A stretch of DNA of 64,000 nucleotides from Cocleimonas sp. (GTDB taxonomy: Bacteria > Pseudomonadota > Gammaproteobacteria > Thiotrichales > Thiotrichaceae), in assembly GCA_021647365.1 (NCBI GenBank), contig JAKIUW010000005.1, forward strand, positions 49,154 through 113,153, given 5' to 3'. Made by a program: the position numbers and the translations under genes. Of the stretch, positions 52,743-61,898 are shown one piece after another (the first letter of the stretch is position 1; each line of letters starts with the position of its first letter). The notes under the pieces are model-generated. The model was not told where the DNA came from and made no database searches. It saw only the letters and a program-made list of their open reading frames with translations.

Positions 52743-54275
52743 TTATCCTAATTTATCATCGGCCACATGATAAGTAGGATCTTCAACCACATTTACTTCA
52801 ACCAGCGGACCTGCCTTTTTCAAGAGCAAACGGCATTCTTCGCTTACGTGCTTTAGGTGTAGACGTTTGCCCGCACGGTCATAGCGAATCGCTAATTTAT
52901 CAATCGCTTCAATGGCTGAATGATCAGCAACGCGTGAATGCTTAAAATCTACCACGACATCATCGGTATCTTCTTTAGGGGTGAAAATGTCTTGAAAGTT
53001 TTGTGTCGATGCAAAGAACAACGGGCCATTTAATTCATACACTTTATTGCCCATACGATCGATGCGTGTGGTTGCGCTGATATGACTTGCATGTTCCCAT
53101 GCAAATACGAGTGCTGATAAAATCACACCAATGATAACCGCCAACGCTAAATTGTCAGAGATAACGGTAATGGCGGTTACTGCAACGATAATAAACCAAT
53201 CTGCTAATGGTATTTTACCCAGCATGCGTAAGCTGCCCCACTCGAAGGTGCCGATAACGACCATAAACATTACACCAACTAACACCGCAATCGGGATAAC
53301 TTCAATCAAGGGCGAGGCGTAAAGGATAAAAATAAGTAAGAATACGGCGGCTGAAATACCGGATAACCGGCCTCGCCCACCTGATTTTATATTGATAATA
53401 CTTTGTCCAACCATCGCACAACCACCCATGCCGCTGAACATGCCAGTTAGGGTATTAGCAACACCTTGACCGATACATTCTCGGTTTGGGTGACCTGTGG
53501 TTTCGGTGAGTTCGTCAACTAAGTTTAGCGTTAATAAGCTCTCGATCAAGCCTACCGCTGCCATTATAACAGCGTAGGGAAAGACTATTTTGAAAGCTTC
53601 CCATGTGAGCTCAATTTCAGGTAAGTGGAAAGGGGGAAATTCACCTTTGATGGATGCCATGTCTGAAACGGTTCTTGTGTCTAAATCCAAACCAAGTACG
53701 ATTAATGTTCCTACCACAATTGCTGCAAGTGTGGATGGAATGGCTTTAGTTAATAGTGGCAGATATTGGATAATAGCCATGGTAAGCAGAATAAGTCCGA
53801 TCATGAGGTAAAGCATATTACCTGTAATCCATTCATGTGAGCCATCGGGTAATTTGATTTTAAAGTGCTCAAACTGTGCAATCAGTATCACCAACGCCAA
53901 ACCATTTACAAAACCAAGAAACACTGGGTGCGGCACTAGTCTGATAAACTTTCCCAGTTTTAGAATACCAAAGCTCATTTGGATTAAGCCCATCATAATG
54001 ACAGCGGCGAATAGATACTCCTCACCATGTTGCAACACTAGCGTTCCGATAACAACAGCGATAGCGCCTGTTGCACCCGAAATCATCCCGGGTCTGCCAC
54101 CCACAATAGAAGCGATTAAACCAATCGTAAAAGCAGCATATAACCCCGTGAGTGGGTGTAAGTGCGCAAGTAGGGCAAATGCAACTGCTTCAGGTACAAG
54201 TGCAAGCGCAACGGTTAAGCCCGAAAGTAAGTCGTTCTTAATGGATTCTTGACGTTGAGAAATAATGCTGAACAT
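52743..54275 (-). CDS. SulP-family anion transporter with STAS domain
   Basis: 510 residues. Ten or more membrane segments carry the SulP pattern: LTVALALVPEAVAFALL in TM1, GLYAAFTIGLIASIVGGRPGM, then SGATGAIAVVIG. A short STAS domain closes the protein (about 405-505; NGPLFFASTQNFQDIF, VVDFKHSRVADHSAIEAIDKL). This family transports sulfate, bicarbonate or dicarboxylates. Bicarbonate transport is possible given the BicA-like length, but no neighbour decides it. Single gene. Confidence 0.9.
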   Translation of the reverse strand: MFSIISQRQESIKNDLLSGLTVALALVPEAVAFALLAHLHPLTGLYAAFTIGLIASIVGGRPGMISGATGAIAVVIGTLVLQHGEEYLFAAVIMMGLIQMSFGILKLGKFIRLVPHPVFLGFVNGLALVILIAQFEHFKIKLPDGSHEWITGNMLYLMIGLILLTMAIIQYLPLLTKAIPSTLAAIVVGTLIVLGLDLDTRTVSDMASIKGEFPPFHLPEIELTWEAFKIVFPYAVIMAAVGLIESLLTLNLVDELTETTGHPNRECIGQGVANTLTGMFSGMGGCAMVGQSIINIKSGGRGRLSGISAAVFLLIFILYASPLIEVIPIAVLVGVMFMVVIGTFEWGSLRMLGKIPLADWFIIVAVTAITVISDNLALAVIIGVILSALVFAWEHASHISATTRIDRMGNKVYELNGPLFFASTQNFQDIFTPKEDTDDVVVDFKHSRVADHSAIEAIDKLAIRYDRAGKRLHLKHVSEECRLLLKKAGPLVEVNVVEDPTYHVADDKLG

Positions 54276-54310
54276 GTGATGGTAGCCCTAGATTTTCAGG
54301 TGTTCTAAAA

Positions 54311-54332
54311 AGGGCGGTAGTATACCGTTTTT
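54311..54332 (-). terminator. Possible terminator after MarR-like gene
   Basis: CGGTA/TACCG short stem between A- and T-rich runs, 30-55 bp after the regulator stop. The weak stem makes this tentative. Confidence 0.3.
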
Positions 54333-54364
54333 GTTGTGAATAGCGAATGAATGCAAAGGTAAAG

Positions 54365-54883
54365 CTAGAATGAGGTAGCCGCACGTGCTGCTTGATCATA
54401 AAGCCCAGAAAGTGAACGTAGTGTTCTCGCTAATTCACTTAAATCTTTGTGATCAACGCCCATGGTTTCAAAGGCTTTTATCAAACAATGTTCGCGAATC
54501 TCTCGGTAGCGTTCGCAGAGTTTTGCGCCTTCTTTAGTGAGTGTGTAGAACACTTCTTTACCTTGTTTTTTGCCTTGCACAAGATTGCGTTTGGTGAGTT
54601 TGCGTAGTGCGTAGGCAACTAGATGCGTATCATCAATATTCAGTGTAAAACAAATATCAGTAACACGCTTGGCGCGGTCTCGGTGATTAATATTGTGTAG
54701 AACGAGAATATCATTTGTGCTTAAACCTTCGCTACCGCTGGCGGACATGCAATGTTCTGTCCAGCGAGCAAAAGCGTTGTTGGCGATGATTAAGCCATAT
54801 TCAACTTCGCTTAACTCGACATTGGAATCGCTGACCAGTTTTGAAGCAGAAACAATCGGTAGGTTTTTTTCGTTTTTAGTCAT
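54365..54883 (-). CDS. MarR-like winged-helix regulator
   Basis: 172 residues, cytoplasmic. The winged-helix region at about 60-140 includes LSTNDILVLHNINHRDRAKR, VTDICFTLNIDDTHLVAYAL as recognition-helix region and the wing LVQGKKQGKEVFYTLTKEG. A helical C-terminus probably dimerises. AAGGATAAG before the ATG. It is the last gene of the TRAP/oxoprolinase unit, 36 bp after the oxoprolinase stop, so it most likely controls that unit. The inducer is unknown. Confidence 0.85.
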   Translation of the reverse strand: MTKNEKNLPIVSASKLVSDSNVELSEVEYGLIIANNAFARWTEHCMSASGSEGLSTNDILVLHNINHRDRAKRVTDICFTLNIDDTHLVAYALRKLTKRNLVQGKKQGKEVFYTLTKEGAKLCERYREIREHCLIKAFETMGVDHKDLSELARTLRSLSGLYDQAARAATSF

Positions 54884-54919
54884 GCTTATCCTTTTCTATG
54901 GAGAAAGTTATCGAGTTTA

Positions 54920-57900
54920 TTAAAACTTTCCATAGCCTCCACCACCGGGTGATTTAATGATGATTGAATCGCCAGTATTTAGAGCAACTTCTGCCGTAGT
55001 GCCTAGGTCTTCTTGCTCGCCATTAGCGCGTTTGACAATATTTTTGCCTACTTTTCCTGCACTGCCACCCGCCATACCATAGGGTGGGACTTTACGATGT
55101 CCTGTGAGTAGGGTGGCTGTCATCGGTTCTAAAAAGCGTACTTTGCGCTCGATACCTTCGCCTCCTTTGTGTTTACCAGCGCCCCCTGAATTTTGTCGAA
55201 TTTTAAATTCATCTAATATGACAGGAAAGCGATATTCTAAAACTTCAGGATCGGTCAAGCGCGAGTTAGTCATATGGGTGTGAACGGCATCGGTGCCATC
55301 ATGGTTTTGGGTTGCGCCTGCGCCACCACACAATGTTTCGTAATATTGGTATTCTTCATTGCCCCAAAAGAAGTTATTCATCGATCCTTGCGAGGCTGCC
55401 ATGACTTTTAGCGCACCAAAAAGTGTATCAACAATGACTTGCGAGGTTTCTACATTACCCGCGATAACGGCGGCAGGGTATTCAGGGCTGATCATGGATT
55501 TTTTTGGGATAATGATTTCTAAGGGTTTTAAACAGCCTTCATTGAGTGGAATATTGTCATCCACCATACAACGGAAAACATACAAAACAGCTGCTTTGGT
55601 AATTGCTAGCGGTGCGTTGTAATTGCTGGGGTGTTGTGGGCTGGTGCCTGTGAAATCTATAATGGCTTTACGCTTGGTTTTATCGATTTTTATGCTGGCA
55701 CAAACTTGATTGCCATCATCCATTTTGTAGCAAAACTTGCCGTCTTGCAGGGTATCAAGTACACGGCGTACCGATTCTTCGGCATTGTCTTGCACGTGCG
55801 ACATATAGGCTTGCACAACTTCTAAGCCATAGTGACCGACAATTTTAGCCAGTTCTTGCGCGCCTTTTTCGCAGGATGCAAGTTGTGCTTTAAAATCAGC
55901 AATATTCATGTCGATATTGCGTGCAGGATATTTTCCATCACTCAATACATCGCGAATACGTTGTTCTTGAAACTCACCTTTTTCGACCAGTTTGATGTTA
56001 TCAATTACGATGCCTTCTTCTTCTATATGGATAGAATCAGCAGGGGCAGAACCCGGTGTTTTTCCACCAATATCAGCATGATGCCCGCGAGATGCAACGT
56101 AGAAGATGATCTGTGATTTATCGTCATTAAAAACAGGTTTGATAATAGTAACATCGGGCAAATGCGTGCCACCGTTGTAAGGTGCATTAATAATGATGGC
56201 ATCACCATCAAACAACTCATGCGGTCCGTTGATAACAGCTTTGATGCTTTCGCCCATCGAACCTAAATGCACAGGCATATGCGGCGCATTGGCGACTAAT
56301 GCGCCATCGGTGCTAAAAATAGCGCAAGAGAAATCTAAGCGTTCTTTGATATTGACGGATGCGGCGGTATTGGCGAGTACAAACCCCATTTGTTCGGCAA
56401 TCGACATAAATAGATTATTAAAGATCTCCAGCATCACAGGATTGACATCAGTGCCGATGGCTTTTTGTAATGCGAGTGTTTGATAGCGCTCTAAAATTAA
56501 ATCGCCCAACTCGGTAACAGAAGCTTGCCAACCCAATTCGATAACATTTGTGCCTGTTGCTTCCAGGATTACGGCAGGTCCTTTTATGATCTGATCGGGG
56601 ATTAAGTCATCACGTTGGTAAAAAGAACAATCGTGCCACTGGTTATTCATATAAACAGGGTGTTTTGAAGGTTTAGCAAGGCAGTTCTGTTGAGTCGAAG
56701 GGAAGTACACCTCCCCACTTTTACATGATTGTTTTGTAGAACTGATTTTTTCTCCTGCTGAAATTACCTCAATTTCAATCGCTTCTGCTATTAGTTTTTT
56801 ATCAGCAGAAATAAAGCCAAAGCGTTGTTGGTGCGATTTTTCAAACTGTTTTCGTATTGATTTTAAATCATCATAGATAACAGAAAGGGAAGTATCAGAA
56901 CCTTCATAACGACAATGCAAGCGCCAGATTGATTGACAAGATTCAGCATCAATACCTTGTAGAGTTAACTCTTGTTCGCCTTGTAACTGGAGGGATTCCC
57001 CAATGGTTTTTAATTCTGCGAGTAATGCATTATCAAGATGTTTTTCTACGGACTGCTGACGGCTCGCGGTGGTATCTGCCAACCCCATGCCATAGGCAGA
57101 AAGCACGCCTGCATAAGGATGCAGAAATACTTTTTTTATGCCAAGCGAATCTGCCACTAAGCAAGCGTGTTGGCCGCCAGCGCCACCAAAACAGCACAAT
57201 ACATAATCAGAAACATCGTAGCCGCGTTGTACCGAGATTTTTTTAATTGCATTCGCCATGCTTTCAATCGCGATGTGTAAGAAGCCTGCCGCGACTTCTT
57301 CGGGTGTGGGAGCTGTAGATGCATTTATGTCTTGTTGTATCTGCTGTGCAAGTTGACTAAATTGTTGTTTGATTATTTCGCTGTCTAAGGTTTGATCGGC
57401 ATTTGAGCCAAATACCGCTGGGAATTCATCGGGCTGTAATTTACCCAGCATCACATTACAATCAGTAATAGTGAGAGGGCCGCCGTTACGATATGCCGCA
57501 GGGCCTGGGTTTGCACCTGCTGACTCTGGTCCAACACGATAACGCGCGCCATCAAAACTTAGTATTGATCCGCCACCTGCTGCAACCGTGTGAATAAGCA
57601 TCATCGGTGCGCGCATTCTTACGCCTGCAACTTCTGTTTCAAAGGTTCTTTCAAACTCACCGTTGTAGTGACTTACATCGGTGGATGTTCCGCCCATATC
57701 AAAACCGATAATTTGTTCATAACCTGCAAGTTCACAAGTACGAACCATCCCGACGATACCGCCTGCGGGGCCTGAAAGAATCGCATCTTTACCTTGAAAT
57801 AATTTACTGTCGGTTAAGCCACCGCTGGATTGCATAAACTTGAGATTGCCGTCCATGCCTTCGAGCGAATCTGCTACTTGGTTAATATATCGGCGCAGAA

Positions 57901-58570
57901 TAGGGCTGAGGTAAGCATCGACTACGGTTGTGTCGCCACGAGATACGAGCTTCATCAATGGACTAACTTCATGGCTGGTTGATATTTGAGTGTAGCCGAT
58001 TTCTTTAGCAAGCTTGGCAAGCTGTTGTTCGTGTGTGGTGTAGCGATAGCCGTGCATGAGTACAATGGCAACGGCACGGTAACCTTCATCAAATGCTTGT
58101 TGCATTGATGTTTTAGTTTTATCTAAATTAAGCGGAATCAGTGTTTCGCCCTGTGCATTAAGGCGTCCATCTACCTCGATGACTTTTTTGTAAAGCATTT
58201 CGGGGAGTTTAATATCCAGCGCAAATAGATCAGGACGCGTTTGATAACCTATTCTCAGCGCATCTGCAAAGCCTGCATTTATAACTAGTAATGTATCTTC
58301 GCCTTGGCGTTCTAATAGCGCATTGGTGGCAACAGTTGTACCCATTTTAACGGCAGAGATTTTATCTGCTGGCAATGTTTCCCCTTTTTTAACGCCCAAC
58401 AAGGTACGGATACCTTCTATAGCGGCATCTTTATATTGCTCTGGATTTTCAGATAATAGTTTGTGCGTTTGTAATTCGCCATCGGGTTTGCGGGCAACGA
58501 TGTCGGTGAATGTACCTCCTCGGTCTATCCAAAATTCCCATTTTTGATTTTGATGTTTTTGTTGAGTCAT
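54920..58570 (-). CDS. Fused hydantoinase A/B - 5-oxoprolinase
   Basis: 1216 residues, close to OPLAH-type 5-oxoprolinases in which HyuA and HyuB halves are fused. The N-half has WIDRGGTFTDIVARKPDG (ATP site) at 12-29, VKMGTTVATNALLER and GFDMGGTSTDVSHY near 290. The B-half starts near 710 (NPVMLEIFNNLFMSIAEQMG) with INAPYNGGTHLPDVTII and ends GGGGYG. Likely ATP-dependent ring opening of 5-oxoproline or a hydantoin in the cytoplasm, fed by the adjacent TRAP importer. Residues 614-624 (between the halves' core domains) are encoded by a mutated C7 arm, read SCKSGEVYF. The exact substrate is not decided by sequence. Confidence 0.9.
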   Translation of the reverse strand: MTQQKHQNQKWEFWIDRGGTFTDIVARKPDGELQTHKLLSENPEQYKDAAIEGIRTLLGVKKGETLPADKISAVKMGTTVATNALLERQGEDTLLVINAGFADALRIGYQTRPDLFALDIKLPEMLYKKVIEVDGRLNAQGETLIPLNLDKTKTSMQQAFDEGYRAVAIVLMHGYRYTTHEQQLAKLAKEIGYTQISTSHEVSPLMKLVSRGDTTVVDAYLSPILRRYINQVADSLEGMDGNLKFMQSSGGLTDSKLFQGKDAILSGPAGGIVGMVRTCELAGYEQIIGFDMGGTSTDVSHYNGEFERTFETEVAGVRMRAPMMLIHTVAAGGGSILSFDGARYRVGPESAGANPGPAAYRNGGPLTITDCNVMLGKLQPDEFPAVFGSNADQTLDSEIIKQQFSQLAQQIQQDINASTAPTPEEVAAGFLHIAIESMANAIKKISVQRGYDVSDYVLCCFGGAGGQHACLVADSLGIKKVFLHPYAGVLSAYGMGLADTTASRQQSVEKHLDNALLAELKTIGESLQLQGEQELTLQGIDAESCQSIWRLHCRYEGSDTSLSVIYDDLKSIRKQFEKSHQQRFGFISADKKLIAEAIEIEVISAGEKISSTKQSCKSGEVYFPSTQQNCLAKPSKHPVYMNNQWHDCSFYQRDDLIPDQIIKGPAVILEATGTNVIELGWQASVTELGDLILERYQTLALQKAIGTDVNPVMLEIFNNLFMSIAEQMGFVLANTAASVNIKERLDFSCAIFSTDGALVANAPHMPVHLGSMGESIKAVINGPHELFDGDAIIINAPYNGGTHLPDVTIIKPVFNDDKSQIIFYVASRGHHADIGGKTPGSAPADSIHIEEEGIVIDNIKLVEKGEFQEQRIRDVLSDGKYPARNIDMNIADFKAQLASCEKGAQELAKIVGHYGLEVVQAYMSHVQDNAEESVRRVLDTLQDGKFCYKMDDGNQVCASIKIDKTKRKAIIDFTGTSPQHPSNYNAPLAITKAAVLYVFRCMVDDNIPLNEGCLKPLEIIIPKKSMISPEYPAAVIAGNVETSQVIVDTLFGALKVMAASQGSMNNFFWGNEEYQYYETLCGGAGATQNHDGTDAVHTHMTNSRLTDPEVLEYRFPVILDEFKIRQNSGGAGKHKGGEGIERKVRFLEPMTATLLTGHRKVPPYGMAGGSAGKVGKNIVKRANGEQEDLGTTAEVALNTGDSIIIKSPGGGGYGKF
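56683..56730 (+). repeat. Composite C7 + CTTCGACT repeat inside a reading frame
   Basis: GTTCTGTTGAGTCGAAG (inverse CTTCGACT type, shortened) runs into GGAAGTACACCTCCCCACTT + TTACATGAT, a C7 arm with substitutions. On the minus strand it is translated within the oxoprolinase. Same order of the two parts as at 35425-35472. Confidence 0.85.
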
Positions 58571-58580
58571 CTTTGATAAA

Positions 58581-58608
58581 CATCATTTAAAACTGGGGGG
58601 GTGTGCTT
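58581..58608 (+). repeat. C7 repeat, single arm, CAGT variant
   Basis: CATCATTTAAAACT-G7-TGTGCTT. It fills most of the dctM-oxoprolinase gap and ends 10 bp upstream of the oxoprolinase ATG, so it lies in that gene's leader. Confidence 0.88.
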
Positions 58609-58627
58609 TTTAATCATCATAATTTGA

Positions 58628-59944
58628 TTATTTTCTGGTCATTAATTCGGGCAACCATGTTGCTATTTGCGGGAATACCGTAAGCAATACAATGGCAGTT
58701 AATAATAAAAAGAAGAATGGCATAGCGTAGCCTGCAACTTTTAAGATATTAATTTTAGTCAGCCCTTGCATAACGAAGAGGTTGAAGCCAACAGGTGGGG
58801 TGATTTGTGACATTTCAACCACTAGTACCACATAAATACCAAACCACATTAAATCAATACCGCTTTTTTCTACCATCGGTAAAACGATTGAAGTTGTTAA
58901 AACTACCATCGAAATGCCATCAAGGAAGAAACCTAATACCATGAAAAACAGGGTTAGCATGATGATCAGTTCAGTAGGTGAGAGTCCCATGGCAGAAATA
59001 CTTTCAGCCAACATACGCGGGATGCCTGTAAAGCCCATAGCAAGGCTGAGGAAAGCTGCCCCAGCGATGATAAAGGTAATCATGCAGGAGGTTCTTGTTG
59101 CACCTAATAGACTGTCTTTAAAAGTAGTCAGTGAAAGATTGCCAGTAACCAGTGATAAGAATAGCGCGCCAAATACGCCCAGTGCAGCGGCTTCGGTTGC
59201 CGTAGCCCAGCCTGCATAGATTGAGCCTAGAACAAACAAAATCAAACCCATCACTGGGAATAGTCGGCGTGTAGCATAGAGCTTTTGCGCGAATGTCATA
59301 CTGGATAACTCAACATCATCTTCAGATGGAATTTGGTCTTTATTGATCATCGACCAAACAGCGGTGTAACCCATAAAGAGTATCACCAACATTGCGCCCG
59401 GTAATATGCCTGCGATAAATAGACGTGAGATTGAAACTTCAGCGGATACACCATAAACGATGAGGATGATGGATGGCGGAATGAGGAAGCCGAGTGTGCC
59501 AGAACCCGCTAATGTGCCAATCATCATTTTTATGGGGTAGCCACGCTTGGTTAGTTCAGGAATCGTCATTTTACCAATCGTTGCGGCAGTAGCGGCGGAT
59601 GAACCTGAAACGGCGGCAAATATTGTACAACCTAAAATATTAACGTGTAGTAATCGACCAGGGACTTTATTTAGCCACGGTGCGAGCCCGTGGAATAGGT
59701 CTTCGGAGAGTTTGGTTCTGAATAGAATTTCCCCCATCCAAATAAATAAAGGCAGGGCGGCGAGTGTCCAAGTGGCGGATGCGCCCCATGTAGTGGTCGC
59801 TAACACTAAGCCGATATTGCTGTTGTCGTTTAAGACTAGGGCAATAAACGCGACTAAAAATAATGATGCAGCAACCCAAATACCACTTAATAAGGATACC
59901 AATAAAATAGCGCCAAGGATGATGATTAAATTTGAAACGTCCAT
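58628..59944 (-). CDS. dctM: TRAP transporter large permease (DctM)
   Basis: 438 residues with about twelve membrane segments; the channel subunit of a sodium-coupled TRAP importer. Family motifs include TTWGASATWTLAALPLFIWMG, GCTIFAAVSGSSAATAATIGKM and LGFLIPPSIILIVYG. It starts 7 bp after the stop of the small permease. Together with dctP and the oxoprolinase it forms an uptake and catabolism unit. Confidence 0.93.
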   Translation of the reverse strand: MDVSNLIIILGAILLVSLLSGIWVAASLFLVAFIALVLNDNSNIGLVLATTTWGASATWTLAALPLFIWMGEILFRTKLSEDLFHGLAPWLNKVPGRLLHVNILGCTIFAAVSGSSAATAATIGKMTIPELTKRGYPIKMMIGTLAGSGTLGFLIPPSIILIVYGVSAEVSISRLFIAGILPGAMLVILFMGYTAVWSMINKDQIPSEDDVELSSMTFAQKLYATRRLFPVMGLILFVLGSIYAGWATATEAAALGVFGALFLSLVTGNLSLTTFKDSLLGATRTSCMITFIIAGAAFLSLAMGFTGIPRMLAESISAMGLSPTELIIMLTLFFMVLGFFLDGISMVVLTTSIVLPMVEKSGIDLMWFGIYVVLVVEMSQITPPVGFNLFVMQGLTKINILKVAGYAMPFFFLLLTAIVLLTVFPQIATWLPELMTRK

Positions 59945-59951
59945 GAGAGAG

Positions 59952-60449
59952 CTATTCTTCTAAACCAACAAAGGTTGGAGTTTTGCCAGAAAGTACGAGA
60001 ATGAAGTCATCAATCAAGGCGATTAAAAAGATAGTAAGACCAACAACCATGGAGAGTTGTGGAATCCATAAAGGAACGGCGATATAGCCTTGGGATAATT
60101 CATGGAAGGACCAAGATTCATAAGCAAACGCACCTGTGTAATAAACGCCGTAAGCGATCATTACAATAAAAATTAGAAGCGCTAGCGCTAAGGCAAAGCG
60201 TTGTAGTTTACCCTTAAGTAAATGTACGAGAATGGTTACACGGATATGCCCACCCATTCTAAAGGTGTATGCCAGCGCCAAAAATGTGGTGGCGGCTAAG
60301 AAAAAACCTGCAAAGTCTTCGGTGGAAGGAATAATGACATTAAACCATCGACCTACAATTTGAGCCAAGATCATCAGCGTGATTAAAATAATAAACAAGC
60401 CAGCCAACATGCCTGAGCCTAGATATAACTTATCGAGAAAATTTCGCAT
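59952..60449 (-). CDS. dctQ: TRAP transporter small permease (DctQ)
   Basis: 165 residues from ATG 60449, which begins the family-like MRNFLDKLYLGSGM; the frame opens 6 codons earlier at 60467, and neither start has a clear ribosome site. Four membrane segments, with the central motif FFLAATTFLALAYTFRMGGHIRV typical of DctQ. Forms the membrane complex with DctM. A 213-bp gap with two repeat elements separates it from dctP. Confidence 0.9.
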   Translation of the reverse strand: MRNFLDKLYLGSGMLAGLFIILITLMILAQIVGRWFNVIIPSTEDFAGFFLAATTFLALAYTFRMGGHIRVTILVHLLKGKLQRFALALALLIFIVMIAYGVYYTGAFAYESWSFHELSQGYIAVPLWIPQLSMVVGLTIFLIALIDDFILVLSGKTPTFVGLEE

Positions 60450-60500
60450 AGGAATAGCCACATACAAGTGCAGGGTTATGATTTAAAAATAAACCAAAAG

Positions 60501-60625
60501 TACCCCTCTTTAGAAAAAGAGGGGTCAGGGGAGATTTAAAGCGCTTCAAATATACGCTAACGTTATTATCATTCGCATTCGTATAACGTTTAAATCCCTC
60601 TCAATCCCCTTTTTCTAAGGGGTAG
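60501..60625. repeat. MITE-like imperfect inverted repeat
   Basis: TACCCCTCTTTAGAAAAAG...GATTTAAA on the left and the inverse TTTAAATC...CTTTTTCTAAGGGGTA on the right, with about 50 bp between. Terminal arms of about 36-40 bp, no ORF. It sits between dctP and dctQ. Confidence 0.75.
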
Positions 60626-60633
60626 GCTTAATA

Positions 60634-60664
60634 AAAGCAACACCCCCCCTAGTTTTACATGATG
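60634..60664 (+). repeat. C7 repeat, single arm, CTAG variant
   Basis: AAGCAACACCCCCCCTAGTT + TTACATGATG, forward orientation. It ends 16 bp from the dctP stop. Confidence 0.92.
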
Positions 60665-60680
60665 TTACTAGATAATAATC

Positions 60681-61661
60681 TTACTGAAGTGCTTTCAATA
60701 TAGTTGCACCCGCATCGCCTGCTTCTTTTGCCCACTCATCACCCATTGTTTTACCAATAGCTTGTAGGCCTTTCTTTAGTTCATCAGAGGGTTTAGCAAC
60801 CTTGATGCCTTTTTCTGCTAGCACTTTAGTTTTAGCTTCTGTTTCAGCCATTGCCATTTCCCAGCCGCGTGTTTCTGCGGCAGCAGCTGCATCTAAAACA
60901 GCTTTTTGAGTTTTTTCATCAAGGCGTTTGAATGATTTAGCATTTACAATCACCATGTTTTTAGGAATCCACGCTTGCGTATCAGTGTAGTCAGAAATGT
61001 AATCCCATGACTGACTGCTTACGCCTGTGCTAGGTGATGTAACCATTGCATCAATGATTCCTGTAGAAAATGCTTGAGGAATTTCTGGTGTTTGCACCGT
61101 TGTTGGTGTGGCTTCTAATAATACTGCTAGGCGAGATGTAGTCGGGCTGTAAGCACGCATCTTTAAACCTTTGAGATCAGCAACTGAGTTGATAGGTTTC
61201 TTTGTGTAAAAACCCTGAGGGGGCCAAGGCACTGCGTACAATAACTTAATGCCTTCTTTTTCTAATGACTTTTCAATCGCTTCACGTGAAGCGCCCCATA
61301 ATTTCTTAGCCGCATCAAAATCAGAGGCTAGAAAAGGAATGTTATCCGCTTTAAATAGAGGGTTGTCGTTGCCTAAAAGCCCCATAAACATCTCACCAGC
61401 AGGTACTTGACCTGTGCGAACAGCGCGGTGAATTTCTGGGTGCTTGATTAGTGAAGCACCAGAGTGAACAACGATATTAAGCTCTCCATCGGTGGCTTTT
61501 TTTATGTCATCAGAAAATTGTTTTACATTTTTAGTGTGGTGAACACCATCGCCATAAGGTGTGGGCATATCCCATTTTGTTGCAGCGTATGAACTGGTTG
61601 TTGCTGTTGTTACGAGAAGGGCAGTAGCGAGTGCGATTGATAGTGGGCGAAATAATGTCAT
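60681..61661 (-). CDS. dctP: TRAP transporter periplasmic solute receptor (DctP)
   Basis: 326 residues with a signal peptide (about 1-27, cleavage after SYA). DctP fold signatures are VKQFSDDIKKATDGELNIVV near 46 and LKGLKMRAYSPTTSRL near 165. The Arg in KMRAYSP is the conserved residue that binds a substrate carboxylate in this family, which fits a 5-oxoproline-like ligand. GGAGATCAAGG precedes the ATG. First gene of the TRAP/oxoprolinase/MarR unit. Confidence 0.93.
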   Translation of the reverse strand: MTLFRPLSIALATALLVTTATTSSYAATKWDMPTPYGDGVHHTKNVKQFSDDIKKATDGELNIVVHSGASLIKHPEIHRAVRTGQVPAGEMFMGLLGNDNPLFKADNIPFLASDFDAAKKLWGASREAIEKSLEKEGIKLLYAVPWPPQGFYTKKPINSVADLKGLKMRAYSPTTSRLAVLLEATPTTVQTPEIPQAFSTGIIDAMVTSPSTGVSSQSWDYISDYTDTQAWIPKNMVIVNAKSFKRLDEKTQKAVLDAAAAAETRGWEMAMAETEAKTKVLAEKGIKVAKPSDELKKGLQAIGKTMGDEWAKEAGDAGATILKALQ

Positions 61662-61760
61662 CCTTGATCTCCAAATTATTATAATTACACAAATACAATT
61701 TATCGGTAAAACGTGCGTGAATTACTTTTATAGCTCAGGTTTTGGAATCTGTCAAATAAA

Positions 61761-61787
61761 CATCATGTAAAAGTAGGGGGGTGTGGA
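61761..61787 (+). repeat. C7 repeat, single arm, TAG variant
   Basis: CATCATGTAAAAGTAG-G5-TGTGG, inverse orientation, about 100 bp upstream of dctP. Confidence 0.9.
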
Positions 61788-61848
61788 TTATTATAATGCT
61801 CAAGAGAGAATAACTTCTCTGAGTAAAACTTTTTAAAAAAGATAGGCA

Positions 61849-61880
61849 AAAAAAAGAGCTTCACAAAGAAGCTCTTTTTT
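61849..61880. terminator. Terminator after bamD
   Basis: AAAAAGAGCTTC pairs with GAAGCTCTTTTT around a 5-nt loop, with A and T runs both sides. About 20 bp past the bamD stop (minus strand). Confidence 0.85.
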
Positions 61881-61898
61881 AATCTAGGATTTAAGTGA

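Noticed and set aside
52743..54275. Naming the SulP gene bicA or a sulfate permease
   Set aside because: Sequence alone does not separate bicarbonate, sulfate and dicarboxylate carriers in this family.
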